Shown here piece by piece: positions 33,537 through 44,181 of a DNA stretch of 64,000 nucleotides. The DNA is from Lathyrus oleraceus (Eukaryota; Streptophyta; Magnoliopsida; Fabales; Fabaceae): positions 341,063,346 to 341,127,345 of the forward strand of contig NC_066585.1 of assembly GCF_024323335.1 (NCBI RefSeq), written 5' to 3'. The notes under the pieces are model-generated. The model did no database searches. It was not told the origin of the DNA and worked only from the letters and a program-made list of their open reading frames with translations. The translations under genes were made by a program, and so were the position numbers. Every line of letters begins with the position of its first letter. The stretch's first letter is position 1.

Positions 33537-33705
33537 TGGACCGCCTTTTCAGGTTTTCAGTCCACCAGGATACCCTTTTGTGCCCAAGCCGCCTTTTCAG
33601 GTTTTCGACTTGCCGGGTGTACATTTTTTATATATCCCTAATTTTTGCCCGAACCCTTTTGATTCGCCGGGATGCCCTTACTTTTGCCTAGATACGTCGA
33701 TCTAG
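33537..33705 (-). other. Hairpin array directly after the pol stop (C)
   Basis: In element order: CTAGAT/ATCTAG (33705-33700 with 33693-33688, loop 6), CGAATC/GGTTCG (33666-33661 with 33655-33650, loop 5), CAAGTCG-AAAA-CCT-GAAA-AGG-CGGCTTG (33612 to 33585) and TGGACTG-AAAA-CCT-GAAA-AGG-CGGTCCA (33564 to 33537). All four stems are complete if G.U pairs are allowed. GGCAAAA or GGCACAAAA follows most of them. The set matches A and B in order and shape with changed stem bases. Confidence 0.75.
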
Positions 33706-33715
33706 CGAGTCTCTT

Positions 33716-36700
33716 TTATGCGTAGTATTTTTTAACTATGTCCGCGTTCACGGGATGTGGGAAGTCTTCACCATCCACTGTAGCAAGTATCATGGCTCCA
33801 CCAGAGAATACCTTCTTAACTACAAATGGCCCTTCGTATGTGGGAGTCCATTTGCCTCTGGGATCACTTTGGGGTAGAATGATACGCTTGATCACCAAGT
33901 CGCCAGTTTGATACACCTGTCTCTTGACTCTTTTGTTAAATGCCTGGGTCATGCGCTTCTGATATATCTGTCCATGACAAACAGCCGCCAGTCTCTTCTC
34001 ATCGATCAAGTTTATCTGATCGAGTCGCGTCTGAATCCATTCATCTTCATCTAAGCCCGCCTCTTTCATGATCCTTAGGGAGGGAATCTGAACTTCCACT
34101 GGTAAAACGGCTTCCATTCCATAGACTAAAGAGAAAGGAGTTGCCCCTGTCGAAGTGCGTACTGAAGTGCGATAACCGTGAAGGGCAAACGGTAACATCT
34201 CATGCCAGTCTTTGTATGTTACCGTCATCTTTTGTATGATCTTCTTGATATTCTTATTAGCAGCTTCTACGGCGCCATTCATCTTTGGCCGGTACGGAGA
34301 AGAGTTGTGATGCTTAATTTTGAACTGCGTGCAGAGTTCAGTAATCATCTTGTTGTTCAAATTAGTACCATTATCAGTGATAATTCTTTCAGGGATGCCA
34401 TATCGACAAATAAGACTATTCTTGATGAACCGTGCCACCACATTCTTGGTGACAGAAGCGAATGAGGCCGCCTCTACCCACTTTGTGAAGTAATCAATAG
34501 CGACGAGAATGAAGCGATGTCCATTGGAAGCCGTAGGTTTAATCTCTCCGATCATATCGATGCCCCACGTTGCAAATGGCCAAGGAGCTGTCAACACGTT
34601 CAATGGAGCAGGAGGCACATGTACTTTGTCCGCATAGATCTGACACTTGTGACAGGTTCTGGAGTGACGGTGGCAATCCGCTTCCATGGTAGACCAATAA
34701 TACCCTGATCTCAGAATCTTCTTGGCCATTGTATGTCCATTAGAATGAGTCCCAAAAATACCGTCATGCATGTCTTCCATAATCCTTTCTGCTTCCTTTT
34801 TATCCACACAGCGAAGCAGAGTCGAATCATGATTACGTTTGTATAACACTCCGTTACTCAGAAAGAATTTAGCGGAGAACTTCCTCAGGAATTTTCTGTC
34901 CTTGATGGATGCCCCTTCAGGGTATTCCTGAGCTTCTAAATATCTTCTTGCGTCGTGGAACCAAGGTTTCTCCTGTACCTTCTCAGTGTTAAGTCCATAA
35001 CAGTAAGCTGGTTCATCTGACCGTCCGATGGTAATCATGGGAGCTTCGCTGCCCCATCTGACTCTGAACATAGATGACATGGTAGCTAATGCGTCTGCCA
35101 ACTGGTTTTCCTCTCGTGGAATATGTTCAAATGTTACCTCTTCAAAATATGGGATTAATGTCATCACCTGCTCTCGATAAGGGATGAGATTTGGATGTTT
35201 AGTATCCCATTCCCCGTTGATCTGACTGATTACCAAGGCCGAATCTCCGTACACACTCAAAAACTTGATTCGCCAATCTATAGCAGCTTTGAGTCCAAAA
35301 ATACATGCTTCATACTCAGCCATATTATTGGTACAATGGAAACATAGTCTAGCCGTGAGAGGTGTATGGTAACCTCCGGGAGAAATGAGTACAACCCCAA
35401 CACCATGGCCCAATGCATTAGAAGATCCATCAAAGACCATAGTCCATCGGGATCCCCATTCGGGTCCTTCATCTGGTTTAGGTTTTCCATTATCAGTAAC
35501 AAGCATGACATCCTCATCTGGGAACTCAAAATTCATAGATTGGTAATCGTCCACCGCTTGATGAGCCAAGTGATCAGCTAGCACGCTTCCTTTGATTGCT
35601 TTCTGGGTAGTGTACTGGATATCGTACTCTGTTAAGATCATCTGCCATCTCGCTATTCTTCCGGAGAGGGCAGGCTTCTCGAACATGTATTTGATGGGAT
35701 TCATCCTAGAAATCAACAAAGTGGTCTGATTCAACATATACTGTCTTAGTCGGCGAGCAGCCCAGGCCAAAGCACAGCAAGTTCTCTCGAGCAGTGAGTA
35801 TCTTGTTTCACAGTCGGTAAACTTTTTGCTCAGGTAGTATATGGCATGCTCTTTTCGACCAGACTCGTCATGTTGCCCCAATACGCACCCCATTGAATTT
35901 TCTAACACGGTCAAATACATGATTAGAGGTCTTCCTTCAACTGGTGGTATCAGAATCGGAGGTTCCTGGAGATATTTCTTGATTTTGTCAAAAGCTTCTT
36001 GACATTCCTCATTCCATATCATCTTTTGATTTTTCCTCAGTAGCTTGAAGATGGGTCTGCAAGTAGCGGTCAAGTGGGAGATAAATCGAGCAATGTAGTT
36101 CAAGCGTCCCAAGAAACCTCTGACTTCTTTCTCCGTACGGGGAACTGGCATTTCTTGAATAGCCTTCACTTTAGCCGGGTCAACCTCGATTCCTTTACCG
36201 CTGACAATAAAGCCCAAGAGTTTACCGGATCTCACTCCAAAAGTGCATTTGTTTGGATTCAATCTCAACTTGTACTTCTTCAACCTCTCGAACAGTTTGT
36301 ATAAGTGATCGAGATGTTCTTCTTCAGCATGAGATCTAGCTATCATGTCGTCCACATATACTTCTATCTCATGATGAATCATATCATGGAACAAAACCAC
36401 CATAGCACGCTGGTACGTTGCCCCAGCGTTCTTTAGACCAAATGGCATTACTTTATAACAGAACGTGCCCCATTGCGTCACAAACGTAGTCTTCTCCATG
36501 TCCTCAGGCGCCATCTTAATCTGGTTGTAACCCGAGAATCCATCCATGAATGAGAATACTTTGTGTTGAGCGGTGTTATCTACCAGAACATCAATGTGCG
36601 GGAGCGGAAAGTCGTCTTTGGGACTTGCTTTATTCAGGTCTCGGTAATCTACGCACATTCGCACCTTACCATCCTTCTTTGGCACAGGCACCACATTAGC

Positions 36701-37187
36701 AACCCATTGAGGATAAGAAGTAACGGCTAGGAAACCGGCATTGAATTGTTTCATAACCTCGGCTTTGATTTTCTCAGACATTTCGGGACGCATGCGGCGA
36801 ACCTTTTGCTTGACAAGACGGCAGTCTTCCTTCGTAGGCAGCCGATGCACCACTATATTAGTATCCAACCCGGGCATGTCTTCATAAGACCAAGCAAAAA
36901 CCTCCACATAGTCGTGCAACATCTGGATCAACCTTACTTTCACACTACTTTCCAAATCTGCTCCTATTTTGACTTCTTTTCTGTCTACCTCAGTACCCAG
37001 GTTTACGATTTCGAGGGACTCTTCATGCGGCTGTATAATCCTTTCCTCTTGCAGTAACAATCTGGCAAGCTCTCCAGGGACTTCACAATCTTCCTCACTT
37101 CCATCTTCGGCTTGGTAGATCGGATTTTCAAAGTCATAATGAACAGTAGCGGAATTATTATCAATAGGATCCAGAGTGGATACGGAT
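33716..37187 (-). CDS. C pol exon: RT, RNase H, integrase (intact)
   Basis: Open from the TTGCAG acceptor to TAA 33718-33716, 1156 complete codons before the stop. RT has VDYRDLN near 36640 and YVDD at 36347-36358. The degenerate RT-linked RNase H ends near 35830. The second, Tat-type RNase H has FDGSSNALGHG near 35410, AEYEA, GDSALVI and LADALATMS. Integrase has an HHCC zinc region, D at WGIDMIG near 34560, D at TDNGTNLNN near 34360, E at NGAVEAANKN near 34270, and a GPF motif near 33830. No chromodomain is seen. Spliced to the gag exon it makes a continuous 1525-residue frame. Expected role: cDNA synthesis and integration in Gag particles, but with no protease to cut the polyprotein. Confidence 0.93.
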
Positions 37188-37398
37188 CTGCAATTTGTTA
37201 CGTGAGTGTGTGCAAGAAAGCATAGCTTATTTGAAAAATAACAGGAAAGATAAAGAGCGCAATATTTGAATGCAAAAAAGTCCATTGATTTATTGAATAT
37301 GAATATGCTTATGAAAAATGACAAACCCTTAAAATTAGCTATTATGCCCCGGGTATAGACACAATGCTTTGAAGCACTAAAATAGCAATAACAATTAC
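37188..37398 (-). other. Intron between gag and pol of C
   Basis: Donor GA|GTAATT with GT at 37398-37397; acceptor TTGCAG ending at 37188. The gag-frame stop TAA (37397-37395) is inside the donor. Removing 211 bases joins the frames exactly. No TA tract is present, unlike A. Confidence 0.85.
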
Positions 37399-38504
37399 TC
37401 CTGACTAAAGGAAATCGGGATAGTGTCTTCAGCCTTCCAATTATTGGGTCCGTCACCAATTGTTGGGAAAATCCAGCTATCCAAGTCATAATCGTTATCA
37501 GTATCTTCCACAGCATTGACAGTCTCGTCATGATTAGGCAGAGGGGCAGTGATGCCATTAGGAGTCTCCGGAGGATCAAAGATAGTCGCCTGTATCTTCC
37601 CACTTCGAATGCCACTTTCAACATGTTCACCTGTTAATATAAGTTCAGTGAAACCCAATGAGGAACTCCTCAATAGATGGCTGTAGAATGGGCCAGTCAG
37701 TGTGCTCATGAACATGTCCACTAATTCTCGATCAGTCATAGGGGGTTTGACTCTGCCAGCCAAATCTCTCCACTTTTGAGCATATTCTTTGAAACTTTCT
37801 TTAGATCCCATAGTCATATTCTGCAACTGTAGCCGAGTAGGCGCTAGTTCAGAATTATACTGGTACTGTTTATAGAAAGCAGTTGCTAAATCAGTCCATG
37901 TGTGGATGTCAGAGCTCTCGAGCTGATAATACCACTCCAATTGTGTGCCAGACAGACTCTCTTGGAAGAAATGGATCCAGAGCTTCTTATTAGTGGTATA
38001 CGGCTGAATCTTTCTCACGTAAGCTCTCAGATGCATCTGAGGACAAGATGCCCCATCATACTGAATGAAAGCGGGGACCTTGAATTTGCGAGGAATGATC
38101 ACATCGGAGACTAGACCCAAACTTTCAAAATCCAGACCGGGCGCCTTCTGACCTTCCATAGCTAGCATGCGTTCTTCCAGCAACTTGTACTTGCCATCTT
38201 TTGGAGAGTACTGTTCATTCTCGTAATCTTCATCGTCATCCTCAGGGTTGAAAGGATCAGCATTCTCATCTTCTGAATCTGTCTCTGTTTCCTCTTCTTG
38301 ATCCTTCGGAATTCTGACTTTGATTCCCGCAGCCTGTCCTTTAAGCCTTCTTCCCGGGTTAATGTAACTCACAGCTTTCTTGTCTTTCTTTTTCTCGAGC
38401 AAGAGAGCTTTCAGTTCCTCCTGCCCCCTGGATAAGTTCAAGATCATCTCCTGGAGTTGAGCATTCTGAGCATGGAGATCCTTGACAGTTTGTTCGAGGT
38501 CCAT
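37399..38504 (-). CDS. C gag exon, fused to the pre-intron tail, protease absent
   Basis: ATG 38504 (MDLEQTVKDL) opens a Leu-rich, probably coiled-coil N-terminus (residues about 1-50), then an acidic stretch (about 85-115), the capsid region (FQESLSGTQLEWYYQL, FKEYAQKWRDLAG, MTDRELVDMFMSTL, about 150-300) and SGIRSGKIQATI. The protein then passes at about residue 310 into the short acidic tail that in A lies between protease and intron (VNAVEDTDNDYDLDSW). In B about 2.3 kb separate these two points, including zinc knuckle and protease. Unspliced RNA ends at TAA 37397-37395, giving 369 residues. Confidence 0.9.
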
Positions 38505-38636
38505 TTTTCTGTTTGGAGGAAAACCGTGAGAACACTGATCCCTTTAGAGTACCTGTTATGCTATGTTATGCTATGCAATGCATGAAATGTTTTCAAGGCC
38601 TTTTGGAATTTAACTTTGCATAAACTACCGAAAAGG

Positions 38637-38668
<32 letters not shown>

Positions 38669-39433
38669 GTTTTTTTTTTTTGTTTTTTTTTTTTTGTTTT
38701 TTTTTTTCATACAAAACAGAGCAAAGTTAAATCCCTAAGTCCTTGAAATGGTTAGTACAATGTTATGATGTCATGATGTTATGATGTTATGATGTTATGA
38801 GGTTATGATGTTATGATGTTATGATGTTATGAGGTTAAATAAATAACAAGCACAAGCAAGTCACACAACCATCATTCCTAGGTTTTAAGGCTTGCATGAG
38901 TTCCATAGGTAAGTACCCTCCCCACTGAAGTTTGGTTGGTTCAACCTGTCCTAGAATAGTAACTGGGTTCTAGAAGGATCTCAGATCATCGACCTTTCTT
39001 TGGGTCCACTTCAGTGCAACACCAAGTGGTTGACCGAAGCTTTCCTAAAGTCCAATCTCAAAGAGTGTAGCATCGAGTATCAACCAACCTCAGTCGGAAC
39101 CGAAGCCAGTTATCTCACTACTTTCTAATGGCTAGGATGAGTCAATTAGGGTTCTAAAGGTCTGGTTAATGCTTTGATGACACCACGCGGAAGCCAAATT
39201 TTTCCTCAAATAACATGAGGACCATCAGGACAACCAAAGTGTCACATTAACCGTAGCTATCATTTTGACCATTCCAGTATACGCCGGATAGTCGCGATGA
39301 TCTATTGCTACTTACCTAAGGTACACTAGATCCGGGTGTAGGATCTTTCACTCAAAGCCCCCTTAAAAGAAGGAATAATAAAACATAAATGATTTTTTTT
39401 TTTTTTTTTTTTAAGATGGACCTCTCTTTGTAG
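38505..39433 (-). other. 5' leader of C
   Basis: Non-coding; no ORF1. It holds a run of T with single G interruptions on the plus strand (38642-38707), an imperfect (TATGATGT)n tract of 8-bp units at about 38763-38836, and another T-run at 39392-39412. Otherwise I see nothing in it. Confidence 0.65.
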
Positions 39434-39451
39434 TCCCCAGCAGAGTCGCCA
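39434..39451 (-). promoter_or_regulatory. PBS of C
   Basis: The minus strand reads TGGCGACTCTGCTGGGGA, four bases inside the LTR; identical to the PBS of B and D. Confidence 0.88.
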
Positions 39452-39455
39452 GTTC

Positions 39456-41574
39456 TGTCATACGGTGAACTGGACTTTAGGTATTTTGCTTTTTATCGCA
39501 ATGTCGCGGTTAGCAAGAGTCGCCACCGACTTTTCTTTTATCCCATAAGGAAAGGTGGAAAAGAACAGGAAAGACCTTAATTTTAAATTCTTAGGTTCGG
39601 GAGGTACTTTATACGAAGGGAAGGTGTTAGGCACCCTTCGTATCCATGGTTATCCATGGGCTCTTAATTGCTCAATCATTTATGTTTTCTTTGTTTGAAA
39701 AAAAGCGGTTGAGAAATGTATGAAAATGTTTAGAAAATGAGAATTTAACTTTGTAATGATTCTTGCATGAATGTATACAAAGTAGTTATCTCGTTTAAGT
39801 TAGAAAATAGTTTAGAAAAATATAACTCGGCAATGATCCTAGTACGGATGTATGCTAAGTGGTGATTTTCCAAAAGAAGACGTTTGAAAGGTGCGAGGTA
39901 TGAAAAGTATATTTTTTAGGTTATGACTGAGCAATTAAGGTTATACCTGTCCGAGGTCTTTCCGGGCATTTCCCATCCTTATGAGGGTAAAACTGTCCTT
40001 ACTATTGAGAAGTAAGTAATTTTATCCTTGGGATGTTGAAGGGTCATCGTAGGGTCATCGATCGGTCATTGAAGGCAACAGTTGTGAGGATACCATAGCA
40101 TTCGAAGGGACTATCATCATTTAACCGTAGGCTACGCCGAAGGGACATCGAGGGACAAAATCGTATTTTCGAAGGCAACATCCGAGGGACCATGATTTAT
40201 TCTATGATGATTTAATCGAAGGGCCATTGCTAAGTGTATCCCCACATTCGCGGGACATGACCGATTTATACCGTAGTACCGTAAGGCCGCAAAAAGAGGT
40301 CCAAGATCACTTATTTAAAGGTCATATTTTAAAGTCAATTAAGTAATTAAGTCCATACTAAAATCAATACATTAAAATTAATACATTGAAATTAAGACAT
40401 TAAAATTAACACATTAAAATTAATTAGGCCACTTAGGGTGAGTCTCCACAAGGGTATCCCACAAATAAAGTGGAAGACCTAAACAGCAATCTTTTCCTGG
40501 GACATATGAACCTTTGCAAAATTCAGCAAACGGGTTAGAACACCAAATCGGGGTGTAATCGAAGATTACACCAAAACAGTAATAGTATCAGGTAAGCAAA
40601 GCATAGTTATAGTAAAACAGGTCAGATGGGCAAAGATCACAACAAAGCGAAGAAACAGCGGCATCCATTATAACAATTCAAAGTATCCAGGCATACTTAA
40701 GTCCACATGCAAAAACCTCAAATATATTTATGAATTAAATTATGATATCACATGCAAGTTAAGAACATAAAGCGATATCGCATGCAAATTAAGAAAATGA
40801 AGCTATAATAGTAATGCAAACCTGTTTGCAATCGAGTTACAATCTTGAGTTGGCGAGCCGGATTGAATTGGACGGAGGTAGCTTTGCGGCCGCCGGCTTT
40901 TCCTTCAGGGTTTCCTTTAGGGTTACCCGGGGTAAGTTAAACAGTAGTCTTGTAAAACACAATGCCTAAGCTGTTGGAAAAGTAAATGTGCAAAAGCGAA
41001 AACGGCCACGGAAAAAGGAATGTGAAAAAGCTCCCTTTTTAGGTTTTCAAGGTGGCTATTTATATTAGTGTCATTAGGTCATGCATGTTGCCCAAAAAGT
41101 CTTCAACGTGCGCATGGATATAGTGGATGCAGGGCCCAACATTCCTCAACGGATCTTCAAATCTCCGAAGCGTTACCTGCGCCTACAAAGTAGGGGAATG
41201 GTGTGACGTTCGTCACACCATGTGTGACGCCCGTCCCATGGGTGTGCTGCGTGACGCTCGTCACGCCTTCTGTGACGCCCGTCACAAGGCTGTGTTGCGT
41301 GACGCTCGTCACGCCCTCTGTGACGTCCGTCACAGGCACAACATTTGTGTCTTGCGCTTTGGGCTGGGCTTTGCTGTTTGGTTCGTTTTCTTTTCTTTTT
41401 GCACCCCTTTTTCTCCGCTTCCAAATAAACCACTTTCATATTATCACTGGGTGAGCGTGTAGGCCAGTTTGGGTCATTCGCGAGCTGGGCCTTTGTTCCT
41501 TTAAGTGTCATAAAATGAGTCGGAGTGCCCTGAAATGTCTTGAAATATTAATGGGCAAATTTTGGGGTATGACA
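39456..41574 (-). repeat. 5' LTR of C (2119 bp)
   Basis: Direct repeat of 29246-31363 with the same 8-bp inverted ends. The TATA box is at 41056-41065 and the palindrome array at 41201-41334, both identical to the other copy. Confidence 0.95.
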
Positions 41575-41579
41575 GCAGC
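41575..41579 (+). repeat. Target site duplication of C, right copy
   Basis: GCAGC, matching 29241-29245. Confidence 0.85.
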
Positions 41580-41859
41580 ATTGGCACCAATTGAAACTTC
41601 TCGGCAATCATGTTCTAATCTTCGATGACGAGTCGAAATTCCTACCACAATAAAGACTCATCCCTACAAAAGCATGCATCATAAAAAATAAGCATACCTC
41701 ATGCACTACATAAAGCATATCCTTCACACTAGTAATAAAGCCAATCATTTGGTCCGACAAATTTTGGGCACATAGGTATTTAATCCTCTTCTACCTTGAA
41801 TACCTGGAAAGCTTCCCCAATTCTTGTATTCAGGTCCAAGAAGATTAAATAGGGGCAGC
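41580..41859 (+). other. 3' UTR of Ogre B, right part, with polypurine tract
   Basis: This continues the B 3' UTR interrupted by C. It ends with the polypurine tract AGGGGCAGC at 41851-41859, directly before the LTR start. Confidence 0.75.
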
Positions 41860-42897
41860 TGTTGTACCCCTAAATTCGCCCTCCCCTTTCTCACCTATGT
41901 ATCTAATCACTTGATCAAGAGATGACTTGCATACATCCATGACTCATCTACATGAATCATTCCTCATGGATTCAAAAGAAACTTGGACCCAATAAGCTAG
42001 GGCTCACACAGGTATCAAAGTCCAAAGGCATGGTTTGATTCATGTCATCAGCATGGGGGATGTGAAACCCTAATAATGGTGGTGAAGGTTTGACTTCAAC
42101 AAAGTTGTGACTAGACAACCTGGGGCATTCAAAACCCTGATTTCTCAAGGCAGGATCTCTTGGAGCTTCCCTAGGCCTCATCTTGGTCTCCAAAGCCCTA
42201 ATCAGGAGATGGTGATCAGATGAACTTGGTGGCTTGATTGTGTACCTTTCTTGGAGCATTGGTCTTAGTTCAAAGTCAATGGTGTTCTTCATTTGGTTGT
42301 GGACACATCTTGGATCCTGGTCATCTGAGCATTCAAACCGCATGTGTTTCAAGCCACTTGTTAGTCATGCCATTGGTTCATGGACACTTTGTCAAAACCC
42401 TAGCCTTGTGGTCTCATTTGATGGCTTTGTTCATGTACATTGTTAGTCAAGTTATTTTTCAAAAGTCTAACATCCAAGTCATAAAACAAGACAGTTTGGA
42501 AACCAATTGCAATCATTTTTCAAACCATTTCAATCCATTTCATGTCATTTTAAAGCATTACATACGATTCCATACAAGAAAATACAAATTTGAAATTTTG
42601 ACCAAACTGTTGACTTTGGTCAACAATTGACTTTTTGGTCAACTTTGACCAAAGTCAACCCAAAACCTAAGGCCCTAAATTTTCACCTTAATCAATAAAC
42701 CATTGTCCATTTACAAGAAAATACCCAAAAAATGAAGTTTTGACCAAATGTTGACTTTGGTCAACAGTTGAATTTTTGGTCAGCTTTGACCAAAGTCAAC
42801 CTCCCCGTTTTTTTTTACCATCAAAAACCTAATCTAACCCATTTGGCCTTGATGCTTCATTCAAAGGTTTTGATTTTGATATACTTGTGTTTGGTTT

Positions 42898-43505
42898 CAC
42901 TACGCCAAAAACTGGAATAGACAGCGCCCCTTAGAGGGCGCTTTATTACAAAAGCGCACTCTAAAGTGAAGAGAAAAAATAAGGAGCATACTACTGGAAT
43001 AGACAGCGCACTTTAGAGGGCGCTTTTGTAACAAAGCGCACTCTAAAGTGAAGCGAAAAAATAATGAGGAAATGGAGGGACACCAATAGAGGACGCTTTA
43101 TTGAAAGCGCCCTCTAAAGGTAACCTTAGAGGGCGCTTTTAAAAAAGCGCTCTCTATGTCCATGTACATTTCCAATTTAGAAGGCGCTTATGGAAAGCCT
43201 TAGAGAGCGCTTTTAGAAGCGCCCTCTTAGGACCCCTTTAGAGGGCGCTTTTGTAACAAAGCGCCCTCTAAAGTGAAGCCAAAAAAAAATAATGAGGAAA
43301 TGGATGGACACCAATAGAGGGCGCTTTAATGAAAGCGCCCTCTAAGGTTACCCTTAGAGGGCGCTTTTAAAAAAGCACTCTCTAAGTCCATGTACATTTC
43401 CAGTTTAGAAGGCGCTTTTGGAAAGCCTTAGAGAGCGCTTTCAGAAGCGCCCTCTTAGGCCCCCTTTAGAGGGCGCTTTTTTTACAAAAGCGCCCTCTAA
43501 GGTCC
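42898..43505 (+). repeat. Left terminal and subterminal repeats of the CACTA
   Basis: TTAGAGGGCGCTTT recurs in both orientations, often as a pair forming a short hairpin. A unit of roughly 230 bp is duplicated: 43060-43240 resembles 43300-43480. Such subterminal motifs are the usual TNPA binding sites in CACTA elements. Confidence 0.85.
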
Positions 43506-43562
43506 CCTTTAGTAAACATTAAAATTATAACATATACTGCATGTCTCTTTATTTTCCCTCTC

Positions 43563-43568
43563 TATAAG
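43563..43568 (+). promoter_or_regulatory. Putative TATA box of the CACTA gene
   Basis: TATAAG just inside the left subterminal repeats, followed by a CT-rich stretch (43580-43800) typical of a plant 5' UTR, about 600 bp before the first ATG. A 5' UTR intron is possible. Confidence 0.4.
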
Positions 43569-44181
43569 CTATTTCGTTTACGTAACTGGGTTTTCTCTCT
43601 ACTGCGATTACTCTCTACTGCGATTACTCTCGTCCTCCGTTCGTTCTCCCTCCCTCACCGTCGTCGTCGCCGTCGCCTTTTTCTACTGCTGCGTTCACGT
43701 TCACTGAGTTATCTGCGTCCACCATCACTGTTCACTTTCTTCTCCATCGTTACCGTCACCTTGAAGGTATTTCTCTTCTCCATCGTTACCGTTCACTTTC
43801 TTCATGTGTTTGATTAGGGCATTTTCTAAACTTAGTTTTACATTTTGTGCATTATGTTGATTAATGTTGTTTAGGGCAAACTGAGTTTTTTATTTCTGAT
43901 TGAAAACTGATATCATTTGAAGTGTGTTTGAGCTTGTGCTTGGAAGTTTGATGATTATGGATGCAAGTTTGTTCATGTTCCAAACACCATAAGTTTGCAT
44001 TGGTCTTTTGTATGCAGTAGGTGTGTGTGAGTTTGTATTCAATAATGATAAAAAAAAAGAGTTTAGATTGTTGTAACATGAGAGAAATGGAAGGTATATG
44101 AATGTGTTTTTTGTGTAGCTTCACGAATATGGTCATTGTCTTACTTGGGTCTTATTGAATCATTTCTATATTACAGATAAA

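Larger units (their letters stand above)
29246..41574 (-). mobile_element. Ogre-type element C, complete, young, lacking protease
   Basis: This is a 12,329-bp element on the minus strand with near-identical 2.12 kb LTRs, PBS, leader, gag, intron, pol, 3' UTR and polypurine tract, flanked by the GCAGC duplication. It sits in the 3' UTR of B. It has no ORF1, gag zinc knuckle or protease, although gag and the entire pol exon are open. Transposition would need a Gag-Pro source in trans. Pol is very close in sequence to A and B, so a related Ogre is the likely helper (inference). Confidence 0.95.

Noticed and set aside
39434..39451. tRNA-like words at the PBS sites
   Set aside because: Only 18 nt complementary to a tRNA 3' end; no cloverleaf, so these are primer sites, not tRNA genes.
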